Below, piece by piece: positions 43,600-53,479 of a stretch of DNA of 64,000 nucleotides. The first letter of the stretch is position 1. Every line of letters begins with the position of its first letter. Below the pieces are notes generated by a model. It saw only the letters and a list, made by a program, of their open reading frames with translations. It was not told the origin of the DNA and did no database searches. This stretch comes from Methylomonas sp. AM2-LC (GTDB lineage: Bacteria > Pseudomonadota > Gammaproteobacteria > Methylococcales > Methylomonadaceae), in assembly GCF_039904985.1 (NCBI RefSeq), contig NZ_CP157005.1, positions 4,855,501 through 4,919,500 on the forward strand, written 5' to 3'. A program made the translations under genes and the position numbers.

Positions 43600-44423
43600 C
43601 AACCACTATTCTTCTCGTAGGTCACGGCTCACGAAACCAAACCGGTAATGATGAAATAAAGGCATTTAAACAACAATGGCAACAACAACATCCAGACTGG
43701 CGCATTGAATTGTGTTACATCGAACTGGCCGATGTTTTACTGCCTGAAGGCTTGCAACATGCAGCGCAAGGTGCTGACAGAGTTATTGTTATACCGCTGA
43801 TTTTAAGTGCCGCAGGTCATGTGAAAGCGGAAATTCCTGAACACATCGCCGAAGTTCGAGAACGTTTTCCACAAGTCGAGTTTGTCTATGCCCCCCACAT
43901 TGGTGCAAATTCAGAGATACTAAAGGTTCTAAAAAACAGTTTAAAAAGCGTGATGCAGAAACTGGCAATGCCGGATCCCAAAAATACCGGGGTAATCATT
44001 TTAGGTCGAGGTTCTTCGGATCGGGTAGCAAACGGCGAACTGGCAAAACTGGCACGTTGGCTTTACGAGGATACAGAACACGAACTGATCGATATCGCTT
44101 TTACCGGCATTACCCATCCACGCTTAGAAACTGCTATACAACGTCAAGTGAACCTAGGTATGACCCAAATTGCCATTTTGCCTTACTACCTATTTACCGG
44201 CTTGTTGATTGAGCGCATTACTTTGCAAGTAACTCGCCTGCAAACCCAATATCCGCAAATAGCCATTGCTAGCGGTAGTTATTTCGGTTTTGATAAGGCC
44301 GTTTTTAAATTGCTTGATCAACGCGTATTTGAAACAGATGATCCTGTCGCACCTAAAATGTTGGAATGTGATGGTTGCCAATACCGTGAATTAGCCATAC
44401 AGCATGTACATCATGACCACTAA
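43596..44423 (+). CDS. cbiX: Sirohydrochlorin cobaltochelatase CbiX
   Basis: A 275-residue two-domain chelatase (CbiX long form): LLVGHGSRNQTGNDE in the first half and IILGRGSSDRVANGEL in the second, with metal-binding histidines (VGHGS; SAAGHVKAEIPEH). The C-terminal tail ECDGCQYRELAIQHVHHDH adds Cys and His residues. It inserts cobalt into sirohydrochlorin, the early-cobalt entry to the anaerobic pathway. Confidence 0.92.
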   Translation: MTTTILLVGHGSRNQTGNDEIKAFKQQWQQQHPDWRIELCYIELADVLLPEGLQHAAQGADRVIVIPLILSAAGHVKAEIPEHIAEVRERFPQVEFVYAPHIGANSEILKVLKNSLKSVMQKLAMPDPKNTGVIILGRGSSDRVANGELAKLARWLYEDTEHELIDIAFTGITHPRLETAIQRQVNLGMTQIAILPYYLFTGLLIERITLQVTRLQTQYPQIAIASGSYFGFDKAVFKLLDQRVFETDDPVAPKMLECDGCQYRELAIQHVHHDH

Positions 44424-45081
44424 TAGTAAAACCGAACAATTAACACAGGCGGGACAGCAGATCGAACACGACTCTTTTGCTATCGTCGATAGTGAAGTCG
44501 GTAGCCATACTTACCAACAAGATCAGTGGCAAATCGTGAGGCGTATGATACATGCCACAGCCGATTTCGAATTTAACGGTCTGACGGAATTCTCAGATAA
44601 CGCAGTGGAAGTCGGTGTACGCGCAATTTTGGCTGGTGCGCCTATCGTCGCTGATGTGGAAATGATCTGCGTGGGTTTATCGCAGCCGCGTTTGGCTCAT
44701 TTTGGCATTAAGCCACATCAATTTATCTCGGATAGCGATGTTATAGAAGCGGCACGCAAAGTAAATAGTACACGAGCCGTGCAAGCAATGTGCAAAGCGA
44801 ATCAGCAAGGCTTGCTTGATGGCGGCATTGTAGCTGTGGGCAACGCCCCAACCGCACTATTGGAAGTGTTGCGTATGATTAGAGAAGAAAATCTAAAACC
44901 AGCTTTGATCGTCGGTATGCCAGTCGGTTTCGTCTCAGCAGCCGAATCTAAAGACTTGCTCAGCACCTTGAAAAATACCCCCTGGATAATTACTCGCGGC
45001 CGCAAAGGTGGCTCGACTCTGGTAGTTGCTGCACTTCATGCTCTACTTAGCCTGGCGGAAAGTCAGCAAAAATCTGGCTAA
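44413..45081 (+). CDS. cbiC: Precorrin-8X methylmutase
   Basis: A 222-residue enzyme with the family features RRMIHATADFEF (catalytic histidine), GAPIVADVEMICVGL, NAPTALLEVL, GMPVGFVSAAESK and TRGRKGGSTLVVAAL. It moves the methyl group from C11 to C12. The ATG at 44413 (MTTNSK) is preferred over 44404; either overlaps cbiX. Confidence 0.92.
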   Translation: MTTNSKTEQLTQAGQQIEHDSFAIVDSEVGSHTYQQDQWQIVRRMIHATADFEFNGLTEFSDNAVEVGVRAILAGAPIVADVEMICVGLSQPRLAHFGIKPHQFISDSDVIEAARKVNSTRAVQAMCKANQQGLLDGGIVAVGNAPTALLEVLRMIREENLKPALIVGMPVGFVSAAESKDLLSTLKNTPWIITRGRKGGSTLVVAALHALLSLAESQQKSG

Positions 45082-45086
45082 TTTCC

Positions 45087-46196
45087 ATGCCAATGCCTGA
45101 AAAAAAACCGAAAGGCACACGTAAAGGCTATACGACAGGCGCTTGTTCTGCGGCGGCTGCACGTGCAGCTATGCAAGGTTTATTAAGTGGTCAGGTTCCG
45201 AATCAGATCGAATGTCTTTTGCCCAATGGACAATTGGTTGAATTCAAGGTTGACGAAGGATACTGCCGTGATGGCCTAGCGCATGCTGTGATTGAAAAAG
45301 ATGCAGGCGATGATCCAGATTGTACCAACCATGCTCGGCTCACCGCCGATGTTATATGGATCGACAAAACCGATACCGTTCAGTTGCTCGGAGGTAAGGG
45401 TATTGGCTTAATTACGCGCCCGGGCTTGGGCCTGGAAGTGGGAGGGCCAGCCATCAACCCGATCCCGCGCAGAAATATTGAAGAGAATATCCGCATAATA
45501 GCAGCCGAACAATTACTTCACAGAGGCGTTCAGATCACTCTCTCTGTGCCAGGCGGCGAAGAGATGGCAAAAAAAACCCTCAACTACCGTCTTGGCATCC
45601 TTGGAGGCATTTCGATACTGGGTACCACCGGTATCGTGCATCCCTATTCGACGGCAGCGTTTCGTGCCAGTGTGGTGCAAGGCGTTGAGGTCGCTGCCCG
45701 TCAGGGACAAAATACTGTAGTGCTGACCACTGGCGGTCGTACCGAAAAGTTTGTCATGCGAGAGTTGGCGAATTTGGATGAAAGCTGTTTCGTGCAAATG
45801 GGTGATTTTTTGACGCCTGCACTGGATGCTGCCGACCAATGTGGGATTCAGCAAATAGTCATTGGCGGCATGGTCGGCAAACTAACAAAAATGGCACAGG
45901 GAGAGAAAATTACCCATGCCAACCGTAATCCAGTCGATGTGGAACTAGTGGCCGATATTGCCAGAACCATCGGTGCGCCCGAAGAAATTTGCCTAGCCAT
46001 AGCTGGACAGGAAACAGCTCGCTATGCCAGCGAGTGCATGGAACAATTGGGTTTGGAACACGAATTTCACATTGAGCTGGCAAAGCGCGTTATCGCAACA
46101 TTGGAAAATCGCTACCCAGGTCGTTTTAACATTGCGATTTTGGTCTGTGATTTCGACGGCAACAAACTGGCGGAAGCCGGGAGTTTATTAGCATGA
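45087..46196 (+). CDS. cbiD: Cobalt-precorrin-5B C1-methyltransferase CbiD
   Basis: A 369-residue enzyme starting with the signature RKGYTTGACSAAAARAA, followed by KDAGDDPDCT, GGKGIGLITRPGLGL, NPIPRRNIEENI, GGISILGTTGIVHPYS and HANRNPVDVELV. CbiD is a marker of the anaerobic corrin pathway. It starts 5 bp after cbiC and overlaps the next gene by 4 bp. Confidence 0.95.
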   Translation: MPMPEKKPKGTRKGYTTGACSAAAARAAMQGLLSGQVPNQIECLLPNGQLVEFKVDEGYCRDGLAHAVIEKDAGDDPDCTNHARLTADVIWIDKTDTVQLLGGKGIGLITRPGLGLEVGGPAINPIPRRNIEENIRIIAAEQLLHRGVQITLSVPGGEEMAKKTLNYRLGILGGISILGTTGIVHPYSTAAFRASVVQGVEVAARQGQNTVVLTTGGRTEKFVMRELANLDESCFVQMGDFLTPALDAADQCGIQQIVIGGMVGKLTKMAQGEKITHANRNPVDVELVADIARTIGAPEEICLAIAGQETARYASECMEQLGLEHEFHIELAKRVIATLENRYPGRFNIAILVCDFDGNKLAEAGSLLA

Positions 46197-47521
46197 CAGC
46201 ATTATGCTACTTTATTGGTGTACTGGATGACGGAGCTAACAGTCTTAACGGCGAGGCCCTGCAAGTATTGCGTAAAGCAAAACATGTGATTGCTGGCGGC
46301 CGATTACTGGCTAGCCTGGCAACTGAAATAAGTCATGCGCAACAATATAACTTAACTGGACAGTTGAAAACTGTACCCAAATGGATTAACTCAGCACTAG
46401 CAAACGCTGAATCGGTTGCTGTCTTAGCCAGTGGCGACCCTTTGTGTCATGGTATAGCCGGTTATCTGATCGGAAAACTGGATCGCAACAAAGTGCGCAT
46501 CTTGCCCAATCTTAGCAGCATTCAACTGGCATTTACGCAACTCTGCCTCCCCTGGCAATCAGCAATTATTGTCTCAGTTCATAGCCAAGATGCTGGCGAT
46601 TGGCAACGAGGAGCCTGTTCACAACATGGTTTATATGAATTAGTACAATGCTGCCGACAACACGACTTACTGGCTGTTTTGACTAGTCCTGAAAATAATC
46701 CGCAACGCATTGCCGCCATGTTGCTAGAAGAAGGTATGGCTGATGAATTTGAAATTGTCGTTGCCCAAGCTTTAAAACATCATGAACAATGCGTTACGGC
46801 CTTTTTATCTGCGGCTGAGGTAAGAGCAGCTACTTATTTAGATCCCAACATTGTCATTCTTAAACGAAAAAATAAGCGGATTGACCCCATTCTTTTCGGG
46901 GTTAGCGATACGAGCTTTCAGCAACGCAAGCCCAATAAGGGATTGATTACTAAACGCGAAGTAAGGGCCGTATCACTAGCACGAATGCAGCTTACCCGCA
47001 GCAGCGTGGTTTGGGACATTGGAGCGGGTTCTGGTTCTGTAGGGCTAGAAGCGGCGCGGATATGTGTTGATGGCCATGTCTATGGGATAGAAAAAAACAT
47101 CGATGATATTACGAATATTCAGCAAAATCATGGCAATTGGGGCGTCAGTAATTATAGTTTCGTCCACGGCAAAGCGCCTGACTATCTGGATAGCTGGCCG
47201 ACACCAAATGCGGTATTTATCGGCGGTTCTGGTGGAGAACTGGCAGAGTTGATTGAGATCTGTCTAGGCCGTTTGCAGCAAAACGGCTGGTTAGTGATGA
47301 GTTTTGTTACCTTGGAAAACTTATCCGTGGCCGTGGAAACATTGAAAAAACTAGGTGCAAACTGGGATGTTTGTCAGATTCAAGCTTCACGCAGTAGCCC
47401 TATACTGAATATGAATCGCTTACAAGCTGAAAACCCAGTGTGGATAGTATCAGCAACCATTACCCCCATTTTGCCACTGGAATCTTTTACTAATAACCCC
47501 ACTGGCTATGGCACAAACTAA
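46193..47521 (+). CDS. cbiET: Precorrin-6Y C5,15-methyltransferase / decarboxylase (CbiE-CbiT fusion)
   Basis: A 442-residue fusion. The N-terminal ~210 residues are a CbiE-type tetrapyrrole methylase (VIAGGRLLASLA, LASGDPLCHGIAGYL, NLSSIQLAFTQL). The C-terminal ~200 residues are a CbiT class-I methyltransferase (ITKREVRAVSLARMQL, VWDIGAGSGSVGLEAAR, VFIGGSGGEL). It methylates C5 and C15 and decarboxylates C12, equivalent to CobL. Confidence 0.93.
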   Translation: MTALCYFIGVLDDGANSLNGEALQVLRKAKHVIAGGRLLASLATEISHAQQYNLTGQLKTVPKWINSALANAESVAVLASGDPLCHGIAGYLIGKLDRNKVRILPNLSSIQLAFTQLCLPWQSAIIVSVHSQDAGDWQRGACSQHGLYELVQCCRQHDLLAVLTSPENNPQRIAAMLLEEGMADEFEIVVAQALKHHEQCVTAFLSAAEVRAATYLDPNIVILKRKNKRIDPILFGVSDTSFQQRKPNKGLITKREVRAVSLARMQLTRSSVVWDIGAGSGSVGLEAARICVDGHVYGIEKNIDDITNIQQNHGNWGVSNYSFVHGKAPDYLDSWPTPNAVFIGGSGGELAELIEICLGRLQQNGWLVMSFVTLENLSVAVETLKKLGANWDVCQIQASRSSPILNMNRLQAENPVWIVSATITPILPLESFTNNPTGYGTN

Positions 47522-48287
47522 ACTCGGCACTCTCTATGGCGTCTCACTCGGCCCCGGCGATCCAGGCTTAATCACCCGCCGCGCCTGGCAATTACTATCG
47601 GGGAATGGGCATTGGACGTATCCGATACGAAAAAAAAACAGTGATAGCTATGCCTTGGATATTGCCTTACGAGGAGGCTTTTCTTTACCGAAAACCCATA
47701 CACCACTGTTGTTTCCGATGACGCACGATAGCGCAATTTTGGCACGATATTGGTTGGAAGCGGCGCAAACTGTGTTGGCTCGTTTAAATGGCGGCGAGGA
47801 TGTATTGTTTCTGGTAGAAGGCGACGCCTCAACCTATTCCACTTTCGGGCATTTACAGCAAACCGTTCGGACACTTCAACCAGAAGTCACTGTGGATGTA
47901 GTGCCTGGCGTGTCTTCGTTTCATGCAGCCGCCGCGCGTTGCGGAGAGCCACTGGCGGATGTGGATGACACCATTGCCATCGTACCAGCCGGATATGGCA
48001 TCACTCAGATCGAAGCCATGCTCAACGATTTCGACACATTAGTACTACTCAAGGTTAAACCGTTACTGGATGACATTATAGCTTTATTGCGTCGCCGCGA
48101 TTTACTGACGCAAAGTCGGTTTATTGAAAAGGCCGGTGCGCCTGAAGAACGAATGATTGTCGATATAGCCAGCTTGGAAGGTCAAAAAGTTAACTATCTA
48201 TCGTTAATAATTATCAAAAACCCCGGACGCCAACGTTCGGAAATGCAGCGCGGCTGCCGTAAGAAAAAGGAAGACACTCATGACTGA
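47508..48287 (+). CDS. cbiL: Precorrin-2 / cobalt-precorrin-2 C20-methyltransferase
   Basis: A 259-residue tetrapyrrole methylase: LYGVSLGPGDPGLITRRA, FLVEGDASTYSTFGHL and VVPGVSSFHAAAARCGEPL, the CobI/CbiL arrangement. It uses AdoMet to methylate C20. It overlaps cbiET by 14 bp. Confidence 0.9.
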   Translation: MAQTKLGTLYGVSLGPGDPGLITRRAWQLLSGNGHWTYPIRKKNSDSYALDIALRGGFSLPKTHTPLLFPMTHDSAILARYWLEAAQTVLARLNGGEDVLFLVEGDASTYSTFGHLQQTVRTLQPEVTVDVVPGVSSFHAAAARCGEPLADVDDTIAIVPAGYGITQIEAMLNDFDTLVLLKVKPLLDDIIALLRRRDLLTQSRFIEKAGAPEERMIVDIASLEGQKVNYLSLIIIKNPGRQRSEMQRGCRKKKEDTHD

Positions 48288-49017
48288 GACCCGCGTGGCC
48301 ATTATCGCCATAACCAAACATGGCGCAGCCATTGCAAGCCGCTTGGCCACCTTGATCCCTGAATCTGTGGTGGTGGTATCCGAAAAGCAGGCAATGCATC
48401 TGGGCGAATTCAAAAATCGCCATAGCGTATATCAAGGTGCATTGAGTACGCAAATCGCTAGCTTTTTTGAGGCTTACGATCAGATTATATTTTTGGTTTC
48501 ACTGGGTGCAGTAGTACGGCTTATTGCTCCGCATCTTAAGTCCAAAGATGAAGACCCTGGGGTATTAGTCATTGATGATGCCGCCGAATTTGTAATACCG
48601 GTATTATCTGGTCATGTGGGCGGTGCAAATGCCTATGCCGAAAAAATTGCCGACTTTTTAAAGGCAACGCCTGTAATCACCACGGCGTCGGATGTAGGCA
48701 AAACTATCCCGGTGGATATATTAGGCCGAGAACTGGGATGGCAAGTAGAAGCGCCGAAGATCAATATTACCCGCGTTTCAGCAGATGTGGTTAACCAGCA
48801 GCCCATCGCTTTTGTGCAAGAAGCGGGCAGCCTTGCCTGGTGGACGCGCAGCACGCCGCTGCCAACCAATATTCATTTATTTCAGCGTTTTGAAGATGTT
48901 GATACACATCAATATCGTTCTATTCTATGGGTGACACGACGCGATATTGATGCAAATATTTGGCAAGAGTTTGCAGAGCGTCTGGTGGTATATCGCCCCC
49001 CACTTGACCCAACATGA
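48280..49017 (+). CDS. cbiG: Cobalt-precorrin-5A hydrolase, CbiG N-terminal/core part
   Basis: A 245-residue protein with the CbiG core: AIIAITKHGAAIASRL, FLVSLGAVVRLIAPHLKSK, VIDDAAEFVIPVLSGHVGGAN and ITTASDVGKTIPVD. It opens the ring lactone with loss of the C20 fragment in the anaerobic route. The usual C-terminal CbiG/CobE part is encoded separately by the next gene, which overlaps by 4 bp. Confidence 0.9.
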   Translation: MTETRVAIIAITKHGAAIASRLATLIPESVVVVSEKQAMHLGEFKNRHSVYQGALSTQIASFFEAYDQIIFLVSLGAVVRLIAPHLKSKDEDPGVLVIDDAAEFVIPVLSGHVGGANAYAEKIADFLKATPVITTASDVGKTIPVDILGRELGWQVEAPKINITRVSADVVNQQPIAFVQEAGSLAWWTRSTPLPTNIHLFQRFEDVDTHQYRSILWVTRRDIDANIWQEFAERLVVYRPPLDPT

Positions 49018-49406
49018 AAGTGATGGTGGGCATCGGCTGTGATCGCGGTACCAGTTTACAGACCTTGCAAGATGCGTTAATGCAGGCATTAAAACAAGGT
49101 GGATTGGACGTATCAGCGGTTGTAGGCTTGGCTAGTATTGATAAAAAGAACGATGAGCAGGCCATATTGCAATTGGCTGCAGTGCAGGGTTGGCCTCTGT
49201 ATTTTTATCCAGCTGAAGTTCTGGCGAAGATTCAGGTACCTAACCCCTCAGAAGTGGTAATGAAATATATGGGGACACCCGCAGTGGCAGAAGCCGCCGC
49301 TTTACAGGCAGCCAATACCGATATACAGAATTTATTAGTCGAAAAATATAAATATTTGGGCGCTAACGGCAAGAACGCCACAGTTTCCATAGCGAGAATG
49401 ACATGA
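49014..49406 (+). CDS. CbiG C-terminal / CobE-like protein
   Basis: A 130-residue CobE/CbiG_C domain: VMVGIGCDRGTSLQTLQDAL, VGLASIDKKNDEQAI, PLYFYPAEVL and GTPAVAEAAAL. It appears to be the second half of a split CbiG. It is translationally overlapped with genes on both sides. Confidence 0.88.
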   Translation: MKVMVGIGCDRGTSLQTLQDALMQALKQGGLDVSAVVGLASIDKKNDEQAILQLAAVQGWPLYFYPAEVLAKIQVPNPSEVVMKYMGTPAVAEAAALQAANTDIQNLLVEKYKYLGANGKNATVSIARMT

Positions 49407-50764
49407 CAAAAGCAGGCAAAATTTTATTAGTCGGTATCGGCCCAGGTTCTCACGAACACATGACTTTCCGTGCCAAAGAGGCTATAGCTGAAGCAGATGT
49501 GGTGATAGGCTATAGCACTTATATTAAGCTGGTGAAAGACTTGTTGGATGGTAAGGAAGTCATCAAAAAAGGTATGACCGAAGAGCTGGATAGAAGTATC
49601 GAAGCATTCGAACATGCCAAAATGGGAAAAACTGTGGCCATGGTTTCTTCGGGTGATATTGGCGTTTACGGCATGGCCGGTCCGACCTATGAGTTACTGC
49701 TGGAAAGCGGCTGGACACCCGATAGCCAGATTCAAGTTGAAGTAATTCCTGGCTGCACAGCTTTATCTAGTTGTGCATCGCTAGTCGGTGCGCCTTTAAC
49801 TCATGATTTTTGCTCAATTTCCCTATCCGACCTATTAACGCCGTGGCCAGTAATTGCCAGACGTTTGGAAAACGCAGCACGAGGCGACTTTGTAGTCGCT
49901 TTGTACAATCCCAAAAGCGGACGCCGCACTCAACATATTATTGAGGCGCAAACTATTTTGTTACGTCATCGTAGCCCGGATACACCGGTAGCCATTGTCA
50001 AATCAGGTTATCGAAGCTTGCAAAACATTCAGATGGTAAGATTGGCGGAAATGGCTGAGTGTGACATTGGTATGTTAACCACAGTCTTAGTAGGTAATAG
50101 CAGTACTTTCGTTAAATCTGGTTTAATGGTGACACCCCGTGGCTATGCCAATAAATATGATGCACTGACTGGTGAAACGCTAGCAGGTGAACAAGCCGGA
50201 CGTTCATTGAGCATGGGATTAAATGGTTGGCAAGCTTGTGTTCGCAAGTATGTGCGCGATAGCGGTAAAACAACATTGCAAGAGACAAGCAACTATTTCG
50301 GCAGACCCTTGGCAGAAATTCTTGAGGCTGTATCCGCTGCCACAACAGAGGATTTTGCTGGGTTATTTACGGCAAAGTTAGTTGATTCTAAACATTACGA
50401 CATACTACTTGATAAATTGCCAAACTGGGGCAAGTTACGTGCCGTAGTGCGTAGTGCTGGCGGGGCAATAGCTGAACTATTAATTCAAGGCCAGAATTTA
50501 CAGCTTAAAAACAATTGGCTTAGCCTTGTTAATGAACATTTTCATTTGCATGTGGATTGGCAAAAAGCCCATAAAATCTGGTTTTTGAGTCGGAGCGCGG
50601 AAGCCTATGGCATCCAAATTACTGATCCCGAAGGCGAATCGTTACTAAATCTGTGGCTGGTCAAGGAGGGTAGTGATTTCGATGAAACTGCGCTACATCA
50701 TTATCACGATGACCAAGCTAAATTAACCCAATCTACTATCCAGGAGTCTTATATACATGAATGA
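49403..50764 (+). CDS. cbiH: Precorrin-3B / cobalt-factor III C17-methyltransferase with extra C-terminal domain
   Basis: A 453-residue protein. Residues 1-~245 are a CbiH/CobJ tetrapyrrole methylase (LVGIGPGSHEHMTFRA, SSGDIGVYGMAGP, VIPGCTALSSCASLVGAPL, ALYNPKSGRR). The family is normally ~240-270 residues. Here ~200 more follow: a linker, then a domain (LRAVVRSAGGAIAELLI, WFLSRSAEAYGIQITDPEGES, LNLWLVKEGSDFD) that recalls HemS/ChuX haem-utilisation folds. The extension's role is unknown; it might bind a tetrapyrrole or redox partner. Confidence 0.88.
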   Translation: MTKAGKILLVGIGPGSHEHMTFRAKEAIAEADVVIGYSTYIKLVKDLLDGKEVIKKGMTEELDRSIEAFEHAKMGKTVAMVSSGDIGVYGMAGPTYELLLESGWTPDSQIQVEVIPGCTALSSCASLVGAPLTHDFCSISLSDLLTPWPVIARRLENAARGDFVVALYNPKSGRRTQHIIEAQTILLRHRSPDTPVAIVKSGYRSLQNIQMVRLAEMAECDIGMLTTVLVGNSSTFVKSGLMVTPRGYANKYDALTGETLAGEQAGRSLSMGLNGWQACVRKYVRDSGKTTLQETSNYFGRPLAEILEAVSAATTEDFAGLFTAKLVDSKHYDILLDKLPNWGKLRAVVRSAGGAIAELLIQGQNLQLKNNWLSLVNEHFHLHVDWQKAHKIWFLSRSAEAYGIQITDPEGESLLNLWLVKEGSDFDETALHHYHDDQAKLTQSTIQESYIHE

Positions 50765-51140
50765 AATAGCGTTGATCGACTTGGAAAAACCCAAATTGCA
50801 GGATTACAAACGCCACCTACTGGTTTGCACTGGCCCGCGTTGTACTGAAAATGGCGAAGCTGAATTATTATTCAATCTACTCGGTGAAAAATTCAAAGCG
50901 GCGGGCATAGACAAGGGTGAATTACGCGTAAAGCGAACCCGTACTCAATGTTTTGCAACTTGTAAATCTGGACCTATCATGTGCGTACAGCCTGATGGTG
51001 TCTGGTATTACAACGTCAATGAAGTGAACTTGCAGCGTATTATTGATGAACATTTTGTGGGAGGTAATCCCGTTGCAGAGCTAATTTACCATCAAGGCCC
51101 AAAATCGAGTGAAACAAGCTGTCATCCTAGCGAGCAATAA
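50757..51140 (+). CDS. Thioredoxin-like [2Fe-2S] ferredoxin of cobalamin operon
   Basis: A 127-residue protein with the spaced cysteines of thioredoxin-like ferredoxins: LLVCTGPRCTENG, then TRTQCFATCKSGPIMCV. Family members accompany cobalamin genes and may supply electrons for cobalt reduction or ring contraction. It overlaps cbiH by 8 bp and is the last gene of the operon. Confidence 0.85.
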   Translation: MNEIALIDLEKPKLQDYKRHLLVCTGPRCTENGEAELLFNLLGEKFKAAGIDKGELRVKRTRTQCFATCKSGPIMCVQPDGVWYYNVNEVNLQRIIDEHFVGGNPVAELIYHQGPKSSETSCHPSEQ

Positions 51141-51268
51141 CTGCATCGAAGCTCAATTAATTAACCAGCTTTTCTTTTTGCTTTACAACGATCAGCAACC
51201 GTGTCGATTGAAAATTTGACAAACTGCTTATCAAGGCAACAATCGACACTGACTATACTGTTTTTAAC

Positions 51269-51598
51269 TTAAAGCGATTTAAATAAAACTATCGCTTGGT
51301 TTAATTCATCAGTTGCTTTATTAATATCGCCTTTTTTGGCTTGTATCTGGCCTTGTATCAGTGCCGCATGCGCACGTTTGGCGGCATCACCTGACAACGT
51401 ATCAGAGGCAAAGCGTGCTGACTTTAATTGTACCTGCGCAGCTGAAAAGTCGCTGTTTTTAATTTCGATTAAAGCTTTTTCAATATGCGAAATAATCTCA
51501 CCTGGACTCGCCTGTTCTGCTGCTTGGGCTACAAAACTAGCTAAACCCAAAGTGAGGGCCATAAACAGTATTAATGCTGATTTTTTAAATGTTTTCAT
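51269..51598 (-). CDS. Small secreted helical protein
   Basis: A 109-residue protein with a signal peptide (MKTFKKSALILFMALTLGLA, cleavage near AQA at residue 27). A soluble helical part follows (EIISHIEKALIEIKNSDFSAA; GDAAKRAHAALIQGQIQAKKG) that looks like one or two TPR-type helical pairs. It is a periplasmic protein of unknown function, convergent with the cobalamin operon. Confidence 0.65.
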   Translation of the reverse strand: MKTFKKSALILFMALTLGLASFVAQAAEQASPGEIISHIEKALIEIKNSDFSAAQVQLKSARFASDTLSGDAAKRAHAALIQGQIQAKKGDINKATDELNQAIVLFKSL

Positions 51599-52761
51599 AA
51601 GGTTAGAATGTTATATAACTGCCTGAAGAACCAATGACTTAAAGATATGCCGGGCCAACTTGGAAATAAGACTGCTGGCACCAGATAGGATTGATAAGAC
51701 ACCATCCCTGCGAACTGGAGTACAACAAACCAGAGTAAAACTCCGGACAGCCTAAAGCAAATCCTTGCTGATTATCGATATAAATTATTACTATTGGATT
51801 TTGAAAGACTATAGCCTTTCGACGAACATCATAGCTGATTTACTGTAACAACAGGGGATTCATTTACGTAAATACTTACGTTTCATCAAAACTAATACTT
51901 TGCCACTGTAACAGACCCCCTTAAATGCTGACTTCAACTCATTATTAATTGAAGACTAGGGCCATTTTTTTACATTAAACACCGCTTTGCACAATATAAT
52001 TCAAGCATTCATCAGACGGGTGCTGAAATTTCAACAATGGCTGACTAAATTTCAACATCTACTGCTTAAATACCAACAGTTGAATAAGTCTAAAGACTAG
52101 ATAAATCACAACTTGATAAATAATCGTGAACAATTGACTGATAACAACGTAATTTGACTAACTACACATTATTTTATCGGTAAAAATATACACAAAGGCC
52201 ACAATTTAGCTCTAAATGTGTGTCATATAACACAGTTTAATTAATTTCATGTACTCTAGTTGGGCAAATTTATCTTCATGATTCGCAACAGACAAATAAA
52301 ATAAATTATAAGTATCAATAGCTTAAAAAATTCAGCCAACCACATATTAGCAATCCAGATTAATGGCTTAAAATTTGCTTTTATATTAATGCGATTACAG
52401 ATATGAAAACTGTAACAAAATTGTCATCAAATTTTCATTTTGTTTGTGCATAATGGACCACAACGTTGGGCCGTAACTTGATTTCTCTATAGCCTAAATT
52501 AACAAGGATTAACACACAAGAAAACGGATATTTCGAATGCATTTGCAAACTGATTTTTTGACCAAGCTTATGATTATTCATAATTATTTTTTGGCATGCC
52601 ATTAATTGCATGATAGAATCATACAAAGGTTATTTTTGGCTACTGATTTTTTTTCGTACACCGTTTTGCCATTTGCTTGATCGCAGTTATAAGTTTAAAA
52701 ATATAGCAAGGTTAGTAAAAATATCCCTAGCCTCCACTTTACTTAATTTGAGATAATATTT
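51599..52761. other. Long AT-rich intergenic region
   Basis: More than 1.1 kb without a convincing gene on either strand. The last part is the probable upstream region of the PEP-CTERM gene at 52762. I see no tRNA, array or clear palindrome. Confidence 0.5.
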
Positions 52762-53415
52762 ATGAAAATTAAATCTGCATTTAAACTCAAGACACTAGCA
52801 ACTCTGATCATGGGATTGTCTGTTGGCAATGTTTACGCGTCGAACACAGACCTGACAACATGGACTGCATCACAATCTAACTTGGTCACTTTTTCAAACG
52901 GCACAGCTACGCTAAATACTGGAGATGGCCTTGGGCAGAGTACCTATGCTTACGACTCAAAAAGCTCAACAGCATCTTTTACAGATGGCGCAAACTCCAG
53001 CATAGGCAATCTTGGCTTAGTGGGTGCAATTCTTAGCGATACCTCTTTTAGTGTCACCGGCAATCAAATTCTGACTTTCAACTGGGAGTTCACAACTCAA
53101 AGTGGAACACCATACAATGATTTTGCCTTAGTAGATATAGGTGGCACCCAATATCAACTAGAGAGTATCATTAAATTACATAACGCCAAAGACAGTGGTT
53201 TAGAAACAGCATCAATTGCTTTAGCACCAAACTTCAGCGGCACAGTTTCTTTTGTTATCAGTCACGAAGGCTATGACAGCTACAATTCGGCCCTAAGCAT
53301 TTCAAATCTTTCTATTGCAGCAGCACCAGTTCCTGAGGCTGAAGTATTGATAATGATGCTATTAGGATTGCCATTAATGAGCTTAGCAGTACGATATAAG
53401 CAAAAAACAGCTTGA
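52762..53415 (+). CDS. PEP-CTERM-type secreted protein
   Basis: A 217-residue protein with a signal peptide (~1-27, ending NVYAS). The beta-rich body carries NQILTFNWEFTTQSGTPYNDF and NFSGTVSFVISHEGYDSYN, similar to choice-of-anchor/NF038132-like exported domains. It ends with a PEP-CTERM variant: VPEAEVLIMMLLGLPLMSL then RYKQK. It is likely exported and processed by an exosortase. Function unknown. Confidence 0.8.
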   Translation: MKIKSAFKLKTLATLIMGLSVGNVYASNTDLTTWTASQSNLVTFSNGTATLNTGDGLGQSTYAYDSKSSTASFTDGANSSIGNLGLVGAILSDTSFSVTGNQILTFNWEFTTQSGTPYNDFALVDIGGTQYQLESIIKLHNAKDSGLETASIALAPNFSGTVSFVISHEGYDSYNSALSISNLSIAAAPVPEAEVLIMMLLGLPLMSLAVRYKQKTA

Positions 53416-53479
53416 TAACTAATCACTATTAAGCTTTTATTCATAGTAATCTCAAAATTTTATGGACGGAGTATTCGAT

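Noticed and set aside
52435..52626. 63-codon frame in the long AT-rich gap
   Set aside because: Low-complexity, no ribosome site and no recognisable sequence.
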